64,000 nt of DNA from Ectothiorhodospira mobilis (lineage in GTDB: Bacteria; Pseudomonadota; Gammaproteobacteria; Ectothiorhodospirales; Ectothiorhodospiraceae): contig NZ_NRSK01000006.1 in NCBI RefSeq assembly GCF_016584115.1, positions 1 through 64,000 on the forward strand. The letters run 5' to 3'. How positions within the stretch are numbered: position 1 is the first letter of the stretch; every line of letters begins with the position of its first letter. Shown piece by piece: positions 25,309 to 34,390 of this stretch. The notes beneath the pieces are model-generated. The model was given only the letters and a program-made list of their open reading frames with translations. It made no database searches and was not told the DNA's origin. The translations under genes were made by a program, and so were the position numbers.

Positions 25309-26949
25309 TCAGGCGGGCGGGACGGTCCCGCGCGGCTCCTGCGCGGGGAAGCGGATGCGAAAGCAGCTGCCGCCCGTGGGCAGCGGGAGGTATTCCAGTG
25401 TCCCCCCATTGTTTTCGCACAGCTCCCGGGCAATGTACAGACCGAGCCCCGTACCCCGGGTGCCGGAGGTGACGAAGGGTTCGAAGAGCTGGCGCAGGAT
25501 GGCGGGGCTGACCCCATGACCCGCGTCCTGGACGTCCACGAAGGGCCGGGAAGCGGGGGTGTCCACGCCCCCCTGGATGCGGATCTGTGGCGGCTCCCCA
25601 TCCCGGGTGCCGTAACGCAGGGCGTTCAGGCACAGGTTCCAGAGCACCTGGTGCAGCTGTTCCGGATCGAAGCGCGCCTGCAGGACCTCGGGGCCGAGGC
25701 GCACCTCCAGCTGGCTCGGTGCCAGGTGATGATGGGCGCGGAAGTCCCGCGCGAAGGCCTCCAGCCAGGGTCCCAGGTCCAGGGTCTCCGAGCGCGGGGT
25801 GGCACGTCGCGACAGCCCCAGGACGTTCTCGATGAGGCGGTTCATGCGCCGGCTCTGGTCCTGGATGATCCCCGCCAGCCGGCGATCCGGGGCCTCCAGG
25901 GTGTCGGATTCCCCCAGCAACTGGGCGGCGTGGCTGATGGCCCCCAGGGGGTTGCGGATCTCGTGGGCGATGCTGGCGGTCAGGCGCCCCAGGGAGGCCA
26001 GTTTCGCCGCCTGCATCTGGCGGCGAAGCTCCGCCGTGTCCTCCATGAAGATGAGGGTGCCCACGGCCCGGTCCACCCCCAGGCGCGTGAAACGCACCCG
26101 CAGCTCCGGACCCTGGGCATCGGCGGGGACGGTGTGCAGGTCCTGGCCTGCGGGGGCCGCCTGCAGCCACTGGCGCCAGGCCGCATCCACCCCGGGGGCG
26201 AGGCGTGCCAGCCGGTGTGGCGTTGCGGCGGCCGGGTGCCCCAGCAGGGCCCAGGCCGCCTCGTTGATGAGATAGATCTGGCCGTCGTCGTTGACCACGA
26301 TGATGCCGGACTGCATGCGTTCGATGATGTGGGCGTTGAGTTCGGCCAGGTTGGCCAGGTCGATGCTGTGGCGCCGCGCCAGGGCCTCGCTCTCCCGCGC
26401 CCGGCGCGAGAGCACCAGGGCCAGCAGGGCGGTGGCGAAGAGGCCGGCCCCCAGCAGGCCGGCCTGGGTGAGCCCGGCGTCATCGGAGGGCCCGGTCAGG
26501 CCGATGCGCAGTTGGGAGATCAGCAGCGCCAGCGAGGCCAGGGCGGCGAAGAAGAGGGCGGGGCGGCCCGGTGCCAGCAGGCCCAGGCCCGCCACGGCCG
26601 GGATGGCCAGCATGCCCAGGCCACTGTCGACGCCGCCACTGGCGTGGTTCAGGACGGTGATCAAGAGCACATCGGCCGTGCCCTGGAGGGGGATCTGCAG
26701 CTCCGGTCCGGGGCGCCGCAGGCGGGCCCCGGTGCCGAAGGCCAGGCTCAGGGCCACGTAGAGGGCGGCGGCGGCGAGGAAGAGGCGGGGATGGCTGCTG
26801 CCCAGGGCATCCGGGCCCGTGCCCAGGAGCATCAGGGCCAGCAGGAGTCCGGCGACAAAGAGGCGATAGAAGGAAAACAGGCGCAGCGCCCGCCAGGTCT
26901 CCTCCGGCGGGCGTCCCGCGGTGAGGCCCAGGGGCGTGTCGCCGCGCAT
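25309..26949 (-). CDS. pilS: Sensor histidine kinase PilS
   Basis: Membrane sensor kinase partner of PilR. About six hydrophobic segments (residues ~22-185), a coiled linker, a PAS domain (NAHIIERMQSGIIVVNDDGQIYLINEAA), then HisKA with the phospho-accepting histidine in SIAHEIRNPLGAISHAAQLL and an ATPase domain with N, G1 (DAGHGVSP) and G2 (GTGLGLYIARELCE) boxes. 546 residues. Family members sense pilin subunits in the inner membrane; that is known for Pseudomonas PilS, not shown here. Confidence 0.95.
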   Translation of the reverse strand: MRGDTPLGLTAGRPPEETWRALRLFSFYRLFVAGLLLALMLLGTGPDALGSSHPRLFLAAAALYVALSLAFGTGARLRRPGPELQIPLQGTADVLLITVLNHASGGVDSGLGMLAIPAVAGLGLLAPGRPALFFAALASLALLISQLRIGLTGPSDDAGLTQAGLLGAGLFATALLALVLSRRARESEALARRHSIDLANLAELNAHIIERMQSGIIVVNDDGQIYLINEAAWALLGHPAAATPHRLARLAPGVDAAWRQWLQAAPAGQDLHTVPADAQGPELRVRFTRLGVDRAVGTLIFMEDTAELRRQMQAAKLASLGRLTASIAHEIRNPLGAISHAAQLLGESDTLEAPDRRLAGIIQDQSRRMNRLIENVLGLSRRATPRSETLDLGPWLEAFARDFRAHHHLAPSQLEVRLGPEVLQARFDPEQLHQVLWNLCLNALRYGTRDGEPPQIRIQGGVDTPASRPFVDVQDAGHGVSPAILRQLFEPFVTSGTRGTGLGLYIARELCENNGGTLEYLPLPTGGSCFRIRFPAQEPRGTVPPA

Positions 26950-26985
26950 GGCCTGAATGCGTTCGAGGAGTGGCGGCAGGGGCCG

Positions 26986-27225
26986 TTATTCTCGTGTAGA
27001 CTCTGGGGACATGGCGAGCCGGCGGTGGTCCTCGGAGCAGTACGCCCGATCGCCGTCGCGCACGGCCTCCTCCTCGGGGACGTGCAGCCCGCAGTAGTCG
27101 CAGCGCACCATCCTGCGACTGCCCAGCTGGCCCGGCGTGGGGCGCTTCACGTCGGGGGTGCGCAGCAGCAGGCGCACCACCATGAACAGCAGCACGAGAG
27201 AGGCGATGAGAAACAGGATGTGCAT
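26986..27225 (-). CDS. PP0621-family small membrane protein with a treble-cysteine motif
   Basis: 79 residues: one N-terminal membrane segment (about residues 3-22, MHILFLIASLVLLFMVVRLL) then a cytosolic tail with RMVRCDYCGLHVPEEEAV and a histidine/cysteine pair in AYCSEDHRRLA. The C-x2-C...C-x3-H arrangement looks like a small zinc site. Family members lie next to pilS in other gammaproteobacteria, as here (36 bases upstream of pilS). Function is not known. Confidence 0.85.
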   Translation of the reverse strand: MHILFLIASLVLLFMVVRLLLRTPDVKRPTPGQLGSRRMVRCDYCGLHVPEEEAVRDGDRAYCSEDHRRLAMSPESTRE

Positions 27226-27315
27226 CGGTCGCGTGAGCCGGTTTGAGTGATGCGGGAGAAGGTACTACAGAAACGGCGCTGGCGGTGAATCCCGCGACCG
27301 GGAGCTGGTCGGTGG

Positions 27316-27344
27316 TTGTCAGCGAAACCCATCCCTTGGATACT
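27316..27344 (+). promoter_or_regulatory. Predicted promoter of sucC
   Basis: TTGTCA (27316-27321), 17-base spacer, GATACT (27339-27344). Transcription would start near 27351, that is only about two bases before the sucC ATG at 27353, implying a leaderless or nearly leaderless mRNA. No ribosome binding site precedes the ATG, which agrees. Confidence 0.55.
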
Positions 27345-27352
27345 CCGAATAC

Positions 27353-28516
27353 ATGAACCTGCACGAGTTTCAGGCCAAGGCCCTGTTCGGCCGTTATGGC
27401 ATCCCGGTGCCGCAGGGGGTGTGCGTGGGCGATGCCGCCGAGGCGGAGGCGGCCGCCCGTCGTCTGGGGGGGGATGCCTGGGTGGTCAAGGCCCAGGTCC
27501 ATGCCGGCGGCCGCGGCAAGGCCGGCGGCGTGCGCCGGGTGTCCGGTGCCGCGGCCCTGCGCGAAGCGGTGGATCAGCTGCTGGGCAGCGATCTGGTCAC
27601 CCCCCAGAGCGGCGGCCGGGGCCTGCCGGTGGACCAGGTCCTGGTGGAGGCCCTCACCGACATCCACCGCGAGCTCTACGTCAGCCTGCTGGTGGACCGG
27701 GGCCCCGGCCGGGTGGCGGTGGTGGTCTCCGATGCCGGCGGGATGGATATCGAGGAGGTGGCCGCCCGCACCCCGGAGCGGCTGCTGACTCTGCACGTGG
27801 ACCCGGTGACCGGGCTCATGCCCTACCAGGGCCGCCGCGCCGCCTTCGCCCTGGGGCTGGAGGGGGGACAGGTGGCCGCCTTCACGGACCTGCTCACCCG
27901 TCTCTACGATCTTTTCGTCTCCAGCGACGCCAGCCTGGTGGAGATCAACCCCCTGGTGGTGACGGGGGACGGGGCGCTGGTGGCCCTGGACGCCAAGGTC
28001 AACGTGGACGACAACGCCCTGTACCGCCATTCGGATCTGGCGGCGTTGCGGGATATCCGTCAGGAGGACCCCCGTGAGGCCCGCGCCCGGGAGCACGAAC
28101 TCAACTACGTGCGCCTGGACGGTAACATCGGCTGCATGGTCAACGGCGCTGGCCTGGCCATGGCCACCATGGACCTGATCCAGTTGCACGGCGGCGCCCC
28201 CGCCAACTTCCTGGACGTGGGCGGCGGCACCACCGCGGCCCGGGTGACCGAGGCCTTCAAGCTGATCCTCTCCGACGAGGCCGTGCGGGCCGTCTTCGTC
28301 AATATCTTCGGGGGCATCGTGCGCTGTGATCTCATCGCCGAGGGCATCATCGCCGCGGTGCAGGAGGTGCATGTGGAGGTGCCGGTGGTGGTGCGCCTGG
28401 AGGGCACCAGGGTGGAGGAGGGGCGGCGCCTGCTGGCGGAGAGCGGGTTCAATATCATCACCGCCCGGGGCCTCACCGACGGGGCCCGCCGGGTGGTGGA
28501 GGCGGCCGGGGACTGA
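27353..28516 (+). CDS. sucC: Succinate-CoA ligase (ADP-forming), beta subunit
   Basis: Nucleotide-binding beta subunit of the TCA-cycle enzyme that makes ATP (or GTP) from succinyl-CoA. ATP-grasp N-terminus [37 protein letters not shown], then the CoA-ligase domain with [18 protein letters not shown] and [10 protein letters not shown]. 387 residues, standard length. Its start has no Shine-Dalgarno sequence. It is alone with sucD here, not beside sucAB; the partner sucD follows after 66 bases. Confidence 0.97.
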   Translation: MNLHEFQAKALFGRYGIPVPQGVCVGDAAEAEAAARRLGGDAWVVKAQVHAGGRGKAGGVRRVSGAAALREAVDQLLGSDLVTPQSGGRGLPVDQVLVEALTDIHRELYVSLLVDRGPGRVAVVVSDAGGMDIEEVAARTPERLLTLHVDPVTGLMPYQGRRAAFALGLEGGQVAAFTDLLTRLYDLFVSSDASLVEINPLVVTGDGALVALDAKVNVDDNALYRHSDLAALRDIRQEDPREARAREHELNYVRLDGNIGCMVNGAGLAMATMDLIQLHGGAPANFLDVGGGTTAARVTEAFKLILSDEAVRAVFVNIFGGIVRCDLIAEGIIAAVQEVHVEVPVVVRLEGTRVEEGRRLLAESGFNIITARGLTDGARRVVEAAGD

Positions 28517-28582
28517 TCCGGGGCGCAACACCCAGGGCGGCGCCCGTGCCGCATGCGACGACGAGGCCGACGCGGACCTTCC

Positions 28583-29452
28583 ATGAGCATCCTGATCGAC
28601 AAGCACACCCGGGTCATCTGCCAGGGCTTCACCGGCCGGCAGGGGACCTTCCATTCCGAGCAGTCCATGGCCTACGGCACCCGTATGGTGGGTGGCGTCA
28701 CCCCCGGCAAGGGGGGGCAGCGCCACCTGGGCCTGCCGGTGTTCGACACCGTGTCCGAGGCCGTGGAACAGGCCGGGGCCGAGGCCACCATGATCTACGT
28801 GCCGGCCGCCTTCGCCGCCGATGCCATCCTGGAGGCGGCGGATGCCGGCATCCGGGTCATCGTCTGCATCACCGAAGGGATCCCGGTGCAGGACATGCTC
28901 AAGGTGCACGCCGCCCTGCAGGGGCGGGATGTGCACCTCATCGGCCCCAACTGCCCCGGTATCATCACCCCCGGGGAGTGCAAGATCGGCATCATGCCGG
29001 GCCATATCCACACCCCCGGCCGGGTGGGCATCGTCTCCCGCTCCGGCACCCTCACCTACGAGGCGGTGCAGCAGACCACGGAGACCGGGCTCGGGCAGAG
29101 CACCTGTGTGGGCATCGGCGGCGACCCCATCCAGGGGATGGACTTCGTGGACTGCCTGGAACAGTTCCAGCAGGACGAGGGCACGGAGGGGATCATCCTG
29201 GTGGGGGAGATCGGCGGCACCGCCGAGGAGGTCGCCGCCGATTATATCCGGGCCCATGTGACCAAGCCGGTGGTGGCCTACATCGCCGGCGTGACGGCCC
29301 CCCCGGGGCGGCGCATGGGCCATGCCGGGGCCATCGTCTCCGGGGGGCAGGGCACGGCCGACCAGAAGTTCGCCGCCCTGGAGGCAGCCGGGGTGACGGT
29401 GGTGCGCTCCCCGGCGGACATGGGCCGGCAGATGCAGGCCCTGCTGGTCTGA
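28583..29452 (+). CDS. sucD: Succinate-CoA ligase (ADP-forming), alpha subunit
   Basis: CoA-binding alpha subunit carrying the phosphohistidine intermediate. [27 protein letters not shown] at the N-terminus, [20 protein letters not shown], and the histidine in [18 protein letters not shown] near residue 246 are as expected. 289 residues. ATG 28583 is preferred over an in-frame ATG ten codons upstream because it gives the conserved N-terminus. Confidence 0.97.
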   Translation: MSILIDKHTRVICQGFTGRQGTFHSEQSMAYGTRMVGGVTPGKGGQRHLGLPVFDTVSEAVEQAGAEATMIYVPAAFAADAILEAADAGIRVIVCITEGIPVQDMLKVHAALQGRDVHLIGPNCPGIITPGECKIGIMPGHIHTPGRVGIVSRSGTLTYEAVQQTTETGLGQSTCVGIGGDPIQGMDFVDCLEQFQQDEGTEGIILVGEIGGTAEEVAADYIRAHVTKPVVAYIAGVTAPPGRRMGHAGAIVSGGQGTADQKFAALEAAGVTVVRSPADMGRQMQALLV

Positions 29453-29531
29453 CCCCCTCCGCAACCGGCCGCACTCCGGTCCCGACCCGTTCCCCGGGTG
29501 GGGCCTTATCCTTCCTTTGCTGCGTACCGCC

Positions 29532-31190
29532 ATGGACCGATCCCCTGACCTGCAAATGACCCAGCCGATCCGCATCGCCCTGGCCCAGGTGAACCTCCTG
29601 GTGGGCGACGTGGAAGGCAACGCCGAGCGCATCATCGCCGCCGCCCGTGAGGCCCGGGACCAGGACGGGGCCACCCTGGTGATGTTCCCCGAACTGGCCC
29701 TCACCGGTTATCCCCCCGAGGACCTGCTGCTGCGCAAGAGCCTGCTGCAGCGGGTCTCCCGGGCCCTGGAACTGGTGGCCCGGGAGACCCGGGGCATCGA
29801 TTGCCTGCTGGGGCTGCCCATGGAGGATGAACAGGGATTGTTCAACAGCGCCGTGCTCCTGCGGGACGGGGAGGTGGCGGCGCGCTATGACAAGCAGATC
29901 CTGCCCAACTACAGCGTCTTCGACGAGAAACGCTACTTCCAGCCCGGACGGGAGGCCTGTGTCGTGGACGTGGGCGGCATCCCCATGGGGGTGACCGTCT
30001 GCGAGGACATCTGGGCACCGGGGCCGGCGACCCGGGCCCGGGAGGCGGGGGCTGAACTGATCCTCAATATCAACGCCTCACCCTATCACCTGGGCAAGCA
30101 CGATGAGCGGGTCCAGGTGTTGGGGGCCCGGGTGCGGGAGACGGGGCTGCCCCTGCTCTACGTCAATCTGGTGGGGGGACAGGACGAACTGGTGTTCGAC
30201 GGCCATTCCCTGGCCATGGACGCCAGCGGCGAACTGTGCCTGGCAGCGCCCCCCTGGCGGGAGCACCGGGCGGTGCTGGAGGTGTACCGACAGGACGGGC
30301 GGGTACGGCTTCGCGGCGGGCTGATGGCCCCGCCCCAGCCCGCCGAGGCCAGTCTCTACGACGCCCTGGTCCTGGGGGTGCGGGACTACGTCAACAAGAA
30401 TGGCTTCAAGGGGGTGGTGCTGGGACTCTCCGGCGGCATCGACTCGGCCCTGGCCCTGTGCATCGCCGTGGATGCCCTGGGGCCGCAGGCGGTGGAGGCC
30501 ATCATGATGCCCTACCGTTACACCGCGGACATGAGCCGGGAGGATGCCCGTGCCCAGGCCCGGCTGCTGGGGGTGCACTTTCGCGAGATCCCCATCGCCC
30601 CCATGGTGGAGGCCTTCATGGACAGTCTGGCGGAGGCCTTCTCCGGGCTGGCGGCGGACACCACCGAGGAGAATATCCAGGCCCGCTGCCGGGGAACCAT
30701 CCTCATGGCCTTCTCCAACAAGACCGGGCGCATGCTCCTCACCACCGGCAACAAGAGCGAGCTGGCCGTGGGCTATGCCACCCTCTACGGCGACATGGCC
30801 GGGGGGTTTGCCCCCCTCAAGGATGTCTCCAAGCTCTGGGTCTACCGCCTGGCCCGGTTCCGCAATGCCCGGGGGCCGGCCATCCCCCAGCGGGTCATCG
30901 ATCGTCCCCCGTCGGCGGAACTGGCCCCGGAGCAGCGGGACGAGGACAGCCTGCCCCCCTATACGGTGCTGGATCCCATCCTGGAGCGCTTTGTGGAGCA
31001 GGACCAGTCCTTTGGCCAGATCGTGGAGGCGGGGTTTGATGCGACCGTGGTGCGCCGGGTCATCGGCCTGGTGCTGCGCAATGAGTACAAGCGCCGCCAG
31101 GCCCCGCCGGGGGTGCGGGTGACGCGCCGCGCCTTCGGCAAGGACCGGCGCTATCCCATTACATCCGGCTATGGGCGGCTGCTAAAATGA
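29532..31190 (+). CDS. nadE: Glutamine-dependent NAD(+) synthetase
   Basis: Final step of NAD synthesis, using glutamine as ammonia source. N-terminal nitrilase-type glutaminase domain with the catalytic Glu (FPELALTGYPPEDLLL), Lys (YDKQILPNY) and Cys (GVTVCEDIWAPG); C-terminal NAD synthase with the PP-loop LSGGIDSALAL and TTGNKSELAVGYATLYGD. About 552 residues. The start is not decided by a binding site: ATG 29532 or ATG 29556 (MTQPIRIALAQVN) both fit. Its stop overlaps the predicted glnB promoter. Confidence 0.95.
   Translation: MDRSPDLQMTQPIRIALAQVNLLVGDVEGNAERIIAAAREARDQDGATLVMFPELALTGYPPEDLLLRKSLLQRVSRALELVARETRGIDCLLGLPMEDEQGLFNSAVLLRDGEVAARYDKQILPNYSVFDEKRYFQPGREACVVDVGGIPMGVTVCEDIWAPGPATRAREAGAELILNINASPYHLGKHDERVQVLGARVRETGLPLLYVNLVGGQDELVFDGHSLAMDASGELCLAAPPWREHRAVLEVYRQDGRVRLRGGLMAPPQPAEASLYDALVLGVRDYVNKNGFKGVVLGLSGGIDSALALCIAVDALGPQAVEAIMMPYRYTADMSREDARAQARLLGVHFREIPIAPMVEAFMDSLAEAFSGLAADTTEENIQARCRGTILMAFSNKTGRMLLTTGNKSELAVGYATLYGDMAGGFAPLKDVSKLWVYRLARFRNARGPAIPQRVIDRPPSAELAPEQRDEDSLPPYTVLDPILERFVEQDQSFGQIVEAGFDATVVRRVIGLVLRNEYKRRQAPPGVRVTRRAFGKDRRYPITSGYGRLLK
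31181..31189 (+). promoter_or_regulatory. Predicted extended -10 promoter of glnB
   Basis: TGC followed by TAAAAT (31184-31189), an extended -10 pattern, lying over the nadE stop codon. No good -35 is seen. Start of transcription would be near 31196, about 47 bases before the glnB ATG. Confidence 0.45.
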
Positions 31191-31221
31191 TTCGTTTGTG
31201 GCATGTTGGCCGCCTCCATGA

Positions 31222-31581
<360 letters not shown>

Positions 31582-31593
31582 GGGCAGGGCCGC

Positions 31594-32115
31594 CTAGCGG
31601 CGGCTCACCACCTCGTCCAGGGGCCGCCGGTGGGATTCCTCCGGCAGTTCCGCCGGGTAGCCGATGCACAGCAGGGCCACGGGGCGCAGCCCCGGTTGCA
31701 GATCCAGTGCCTGCAGTACGGCGGCCTCGTCGAAGAAGCCCACCCAGGTGGACCCGAGGCCCGCGGCCACGGCGGCCAGTTGCGCGTAGGCGGCGGCGAT
31801 GGTGGCGTCCTGCAGGGCGAACAGATCCCGACCCCGCTGCCCGTACTGCTGTCCGGCACGCTCGGCATCGGTGCAGAAGACCAGGGTGACCGGGGCCTGG
31901 GCCACGAAGGCCTGGCCATTGGCGGCCTGCATGAGCCGCCCGCGCAGTTCCGGGTCGCTCACGCAGACGATGCGATAGGACTGCAGGTCCCCGGCAGAGG
32001 GGGCGGCCACCGCCGTCTCCAGGATGGCATGCAGCTTCTCGGGCTCCACCGGCATGTCCGCCTGATAGCGTCGCACGGAATGGCGGTGCCGGACCGTCTG
32101 AAAGAAATTCCACAT
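31594..32115 (-). CDS. Nitroreductase-family flavoprotein
   Basis: 173-residue member of the nitroreductase superfamily (FMN-dependent NAD(P)H oxidoreductases). The N-terminus has RHSVRRYQADMPVEPEKLHAILETAVAAPSAGDLQ, the FMN-phosphate-binding RxSxRxY signature and the flavin-contacting APSAGDLQ; the C-terminal ALLCIGYPAE is also typical. Physiological substrate unknown. Converges on glnB with 12 bases between the stops; its stop lies in the loop of a small hairpin (31589-31601). Upstream neighbour on the same strand is bamD's 3' side. Confidence 0.9.
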   Translation of the reverse strand: MWNFFQTVRHRHSVRRYQADMPVEPEKLHAILETAVAAPSAGDLQSYRIVCVSDPELRGRLMQAANGQAFVAQAPVTLVFCTDAERAGQQYGQRGRDLFALQDATIAAAYAQLAAVAAGLGSTWVGFFDEAAVLQALDLQPGLRPVALLCIGYPAELPEESHRRPLDEVVSRR

Positions 32116-32140
32116 GCCGGCGTTCTCCTCGTGGTGTGGG

Positions 32141-32941
32141 TCAGCCTTCGTCCTGCGGGGTGGACCCGGCCGCCGCCTGGCGCAGCCCCGCGGCCCGCTC
32201 CGGGAAGTTCTCCTCCAGGACCCGCAGGGCGTCCTGCGAAAGGTCCTCCAGGCCCAGGTGGCGGTAGGCCCGTACCATGACCGTCAGGGCATCGGGTACG
32301 GCCTGGGCCCCGGCGTAGTGTTCCACCACGTAGGCACCCCGCCGGGCCGCGGCCAGCCAGGCACCCCGGCGCATGTAGTGCCCGGCCACATGCATCTCGT
32401 GGGCCGCCAGCTGATTGCGCAGATGGACCATGCGCTCGCGGGCGTCCCTGGCATAGCGGCTGTCCGGGTAGCGGCGCACCACGGTGCCGAAGTCCTCAAA
32501 GGCCTGCTGCAGGGGGTTGGCATCGCGCCGCGCCGGGTCGCGGTTGAACAGGCGGTCCAGGATGCCCGGTTCGGGGCCGGCGTTCACCCGTCCCCGCAGG
32601 TAATAGGCATAGTCCACATGGGGGTGGCGGGGGTTCATGCGCAGGAAACGGTCGATGGCGGCCAGGGCCATCTCCGGTTCCTGGGCCTTGTGGTAGGCGT
32701 AGGCGATCTCCAGCTGCGCCTGCTGGGCGTAGGGGCCGAAGGGGTAGCGGGCCTCCAGGGTCTCGTAATGGGATACGGCCTGCTCGTAGTTGCCCCGCTC
32801 CAGGGCGGCCTGGGCCTCCTCGTAGAAGCGCTGGGCGGACCAATCCTCCTTGGGGTCCTGCCCCATGGCGGCACAGCCCACCGCCAGGAGGGGCAGCAGG
32901 GCCGTTAAGATGAGACGTGCAACAGCAGACATGGGATCCAT
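32141..32941 (-). CDS. bamD: Outer membrane assembly lipoprotein BamD
   Basis: Lipoprotein of the BAM complex that, with BamA, inserts outer membrane beta-barrels. Signal peptide of about 20 residues ending LLAVGC (lipobox, cysteine acylated), then TPR repeats such as YEEAQAALERGNYEQAVSHYETL and EIAYAYHKAQEPEMALAAIDRFLR. 266 residues from ATG 32941; ATG 32932 (MSAVARLILTALL) is equally possible and neither has a clear ribosome binding site. Divergent from rluD, the usual arrangement in gammaproteobacteria. Confidence 0.95.
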   Translation of the reverse strand: MDPMSAVARLILTALLPLLAVGCAAMGQDPKEDWSAQRFYEEAQAALERGNYEQAVSHYETLEARYPFGPYAQQAQLEIAYAYHKAQEPEMALAAIDRFLRMNPRHPHVDYAYYLRGRVNAGPEPGILDRLFNRDPARRDANPLQQAFEDFGTVVRRYPDSRYARDARERMVHLRNQLAAHEMHVAGHYMRRGAWLAAARRGAYVVEHYAGAQAVPDALTVMVRAYRHLGLEDLSQDALRVLEENFPERAAGLRQAAAGSTPQDEG

Positions 32942-32967
32942 GGGGGTGCGAATGATCGAGTTCCACG

Positions 32968-32975
32968 AGTATAAC
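32968..32975. promoter_or_regulatory. Overlapping divergent -10 elements between bamD and rluD
   Basis: TATAAC on + (32970-32975) faces TATACT on the minus strand (32968-32973), each a 5/6 match to the -10 consensus. No convincing -35 boxes. They would serve rluD and bamD, with transcription in opposite directions from nearly the same bases. Confidence 0.4.
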
Positions 32976-33025
32976 CGACCTGCGGCGGTGCGGTCTTCAG
33001 GCCCTGGGGCGGGGGATGGCCTGTC

Positions 33026-33997
33026 ATGAGTACCGAGCGCATCGACCTGGATGCCCGCATCCCCGAGGAGATGTCCGGGCAGCGCCTGGACGCGGCCCTG
33101 GCCCGGGTTTTCCCCGACTATTCCCGCAGCCGCATCCGCCAGTGGATCGATGCCGGCCGGGTGCAGGTGGCGGGGCAGGTGCGCCGTCCCCGCGACCGGG
33201 TGACCGGTGGCGAGGCGGTGGTCATCAGGGCGGTCCTGGAGACCGCCGCGCAGGATCCCGCCGAGGATCTGCCCCTGGACATCGTGCACGAGGACGCGGC
33301 CCTGCTGGTGGTGCACAAGCCGCCGGGTCTGGTGGTGCATCCGGCGGCGGGGCATCCCAGCGGCACCCTGCTCAATGCCCTGCTGCACCACGCCCCGGAG
33401 GTGGGGGCGCTGCCCCGGGCGGGTCTGGTCCACCGCCTGGACAAGGATACCTCCGGGCTGCTGGTGGTGGCCCGCACCCTGGAGGCCCACACCGAGCTGG
33501 TGCGCCAGTTGCAGGCCCGTACGATGGGGCGGGAGTACCTGGCCCTGGTGCAGGGGGAGTTGGTGGCCGGGGGCCGGATCGAGGCCCCCGTGGGGCGCCA
33601 CCCCGTGGACCGCAAGCGCATGGCCGTGGTCCCGGGGGGGCGTTTCGCCGTGACCCATTACCGGGTGGAGGCCCGTCTGAACGGATTCACCCTGCTGCGG
33701 GTGCGCCTGGAGACGGGGCGCACCCACCAGATCCGGGTGCACATGGCCCACCTGCGCCATCCCATCGTCGGCGATCCCGTCTATGGCGGACGCATGCGCC
33801 CGCCCCCGGGTCTGGGGGAGGAGGCCCTTGCGGCCCTGCAGGGCTTTCACCGCCAGGCCCTGCACGCCGCCCGCCTGAGCCTGGAGCATCCCCTCTCGGG
33901 GGAACGGGTGAGCTGGGAGGTGCCCCTGCCCGGGGACATGGCCGGACTGCTGACGGCCCTGGGGGAGGGGCTTCCCAACCCCGCCCACGGGGGGTAA
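33026..33997 (+). CDS. rluD: 23S rRNA pseudouridine synthase RluD
   Basis: Makes pseudouridines 1911, 1915 and 1917 in helix 69 of 23S rRNA (E. coli numbering, known for the family). N-terminal S4 RNA-binding domain (GQRLDAALARVFPDYSRSRIRQWIDAG), catalytic domain with the aspartate in GLVHRLDKDTSGLLVVAR near residue 140, and RTHQIRVHMAHLRHPIVGDPVYGG. 323 residues. The usual downstream gene pgeF/yfiH is absent; a long non-coding leader follows. Confidence 0.95.
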   Translation: MSTERIDLDARIPEEMSGQRLDAALARVFPDYSRSRIRQWIDAGRVQVAGQVRRPRDRVTGGEAVVIRAVLETAAQDPAEDLPLDIVHEDAALLVVHKPPGLVVHPAAGHPSGTLLNALLHHAPEVGALPRAGLVHRLDKDTSGLLVVARTLEAHTELVRQLQARTMGREYLALVQGELVAGGRIEAPVGRHPVDRKRMAVVPGGRFAVTHYRVEARLNGFTLLRVRLETGRTHQIRVHMAHLRHPIVGDPVYGGRMRPPPGLGEEALAALQGFHRQALHAARLSLEHPLSGERVSWEVPLPGDMAGLLTALGEGLPNPAHGG

Positions 33998-34390
33998 GAT
34001 TCCGCTTCCGGCGGTGCGTCCGCCGGTACTTCTGAGGCAACAGAGGCTTGATTGTCGATGGACAGTTGTTGTAGCCGCATGCGTGGCGAGGCCGTCCAGG
34101 GTCTGCTGCCGGCATGCCGCGTGCATCTCCAGGGGGCTTCCCGGACGCGGTGATCCCGCCCCACGGGCGCCCTGGATGATCCGGCATGGCCGGTTCCGGG
34201 GAAGCCCGATCTTCCCACGAGGTATGCACAACCGGCTCCGCGGGCCCGCCCGGCGGAGTGGGAGGGGAGGACAACGTCCCCTTCCCGTGCAGCCCTTTCC
34301 CCGGAAAAACCCGGACCTCTCCTCCCGCGCATGCCCTGCGTGGCTGCGTGTCGTAACCGCAACCCGCCCGAGGCGGCGGAGGAGAGCACC
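33998..34390 (+). promoter_or_regulatory. Structured leader upstream of the magnesium-transport genes
   Basis: 393 bases without a credible gene. It can fold: an 11-bp helix, one bulged G, pairs 34134-34144 with 34196-34207, enclosing a second hairpin CCGGC-ATG-GCCGG (34181-34193). GAGGC (34088-34092) and CTGCTGCC (34103-34110) followed by CTGGATG (34172-34178) resemble, in order, pieces I remember from the M-box (ykoK) magnesium riboswitch; spacing is shorter, so this is only a candidate. Position before mgtE genes is what such a switch would need. A structured-RNA covariance search would decide. Confidence 0.4.

Noticed and set aside
26480-29704. Long minus-strand frame across pilS to sucD
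   Set aside because: It crosses the pilS start region, the sucC promoter and sucC/sucD and has shadow composition.
33998-34390. Firm assignment as an M-box riboswitch
   Set aside because: Only short words match from memory and the spacing differs; kept as a candidate, not a call.
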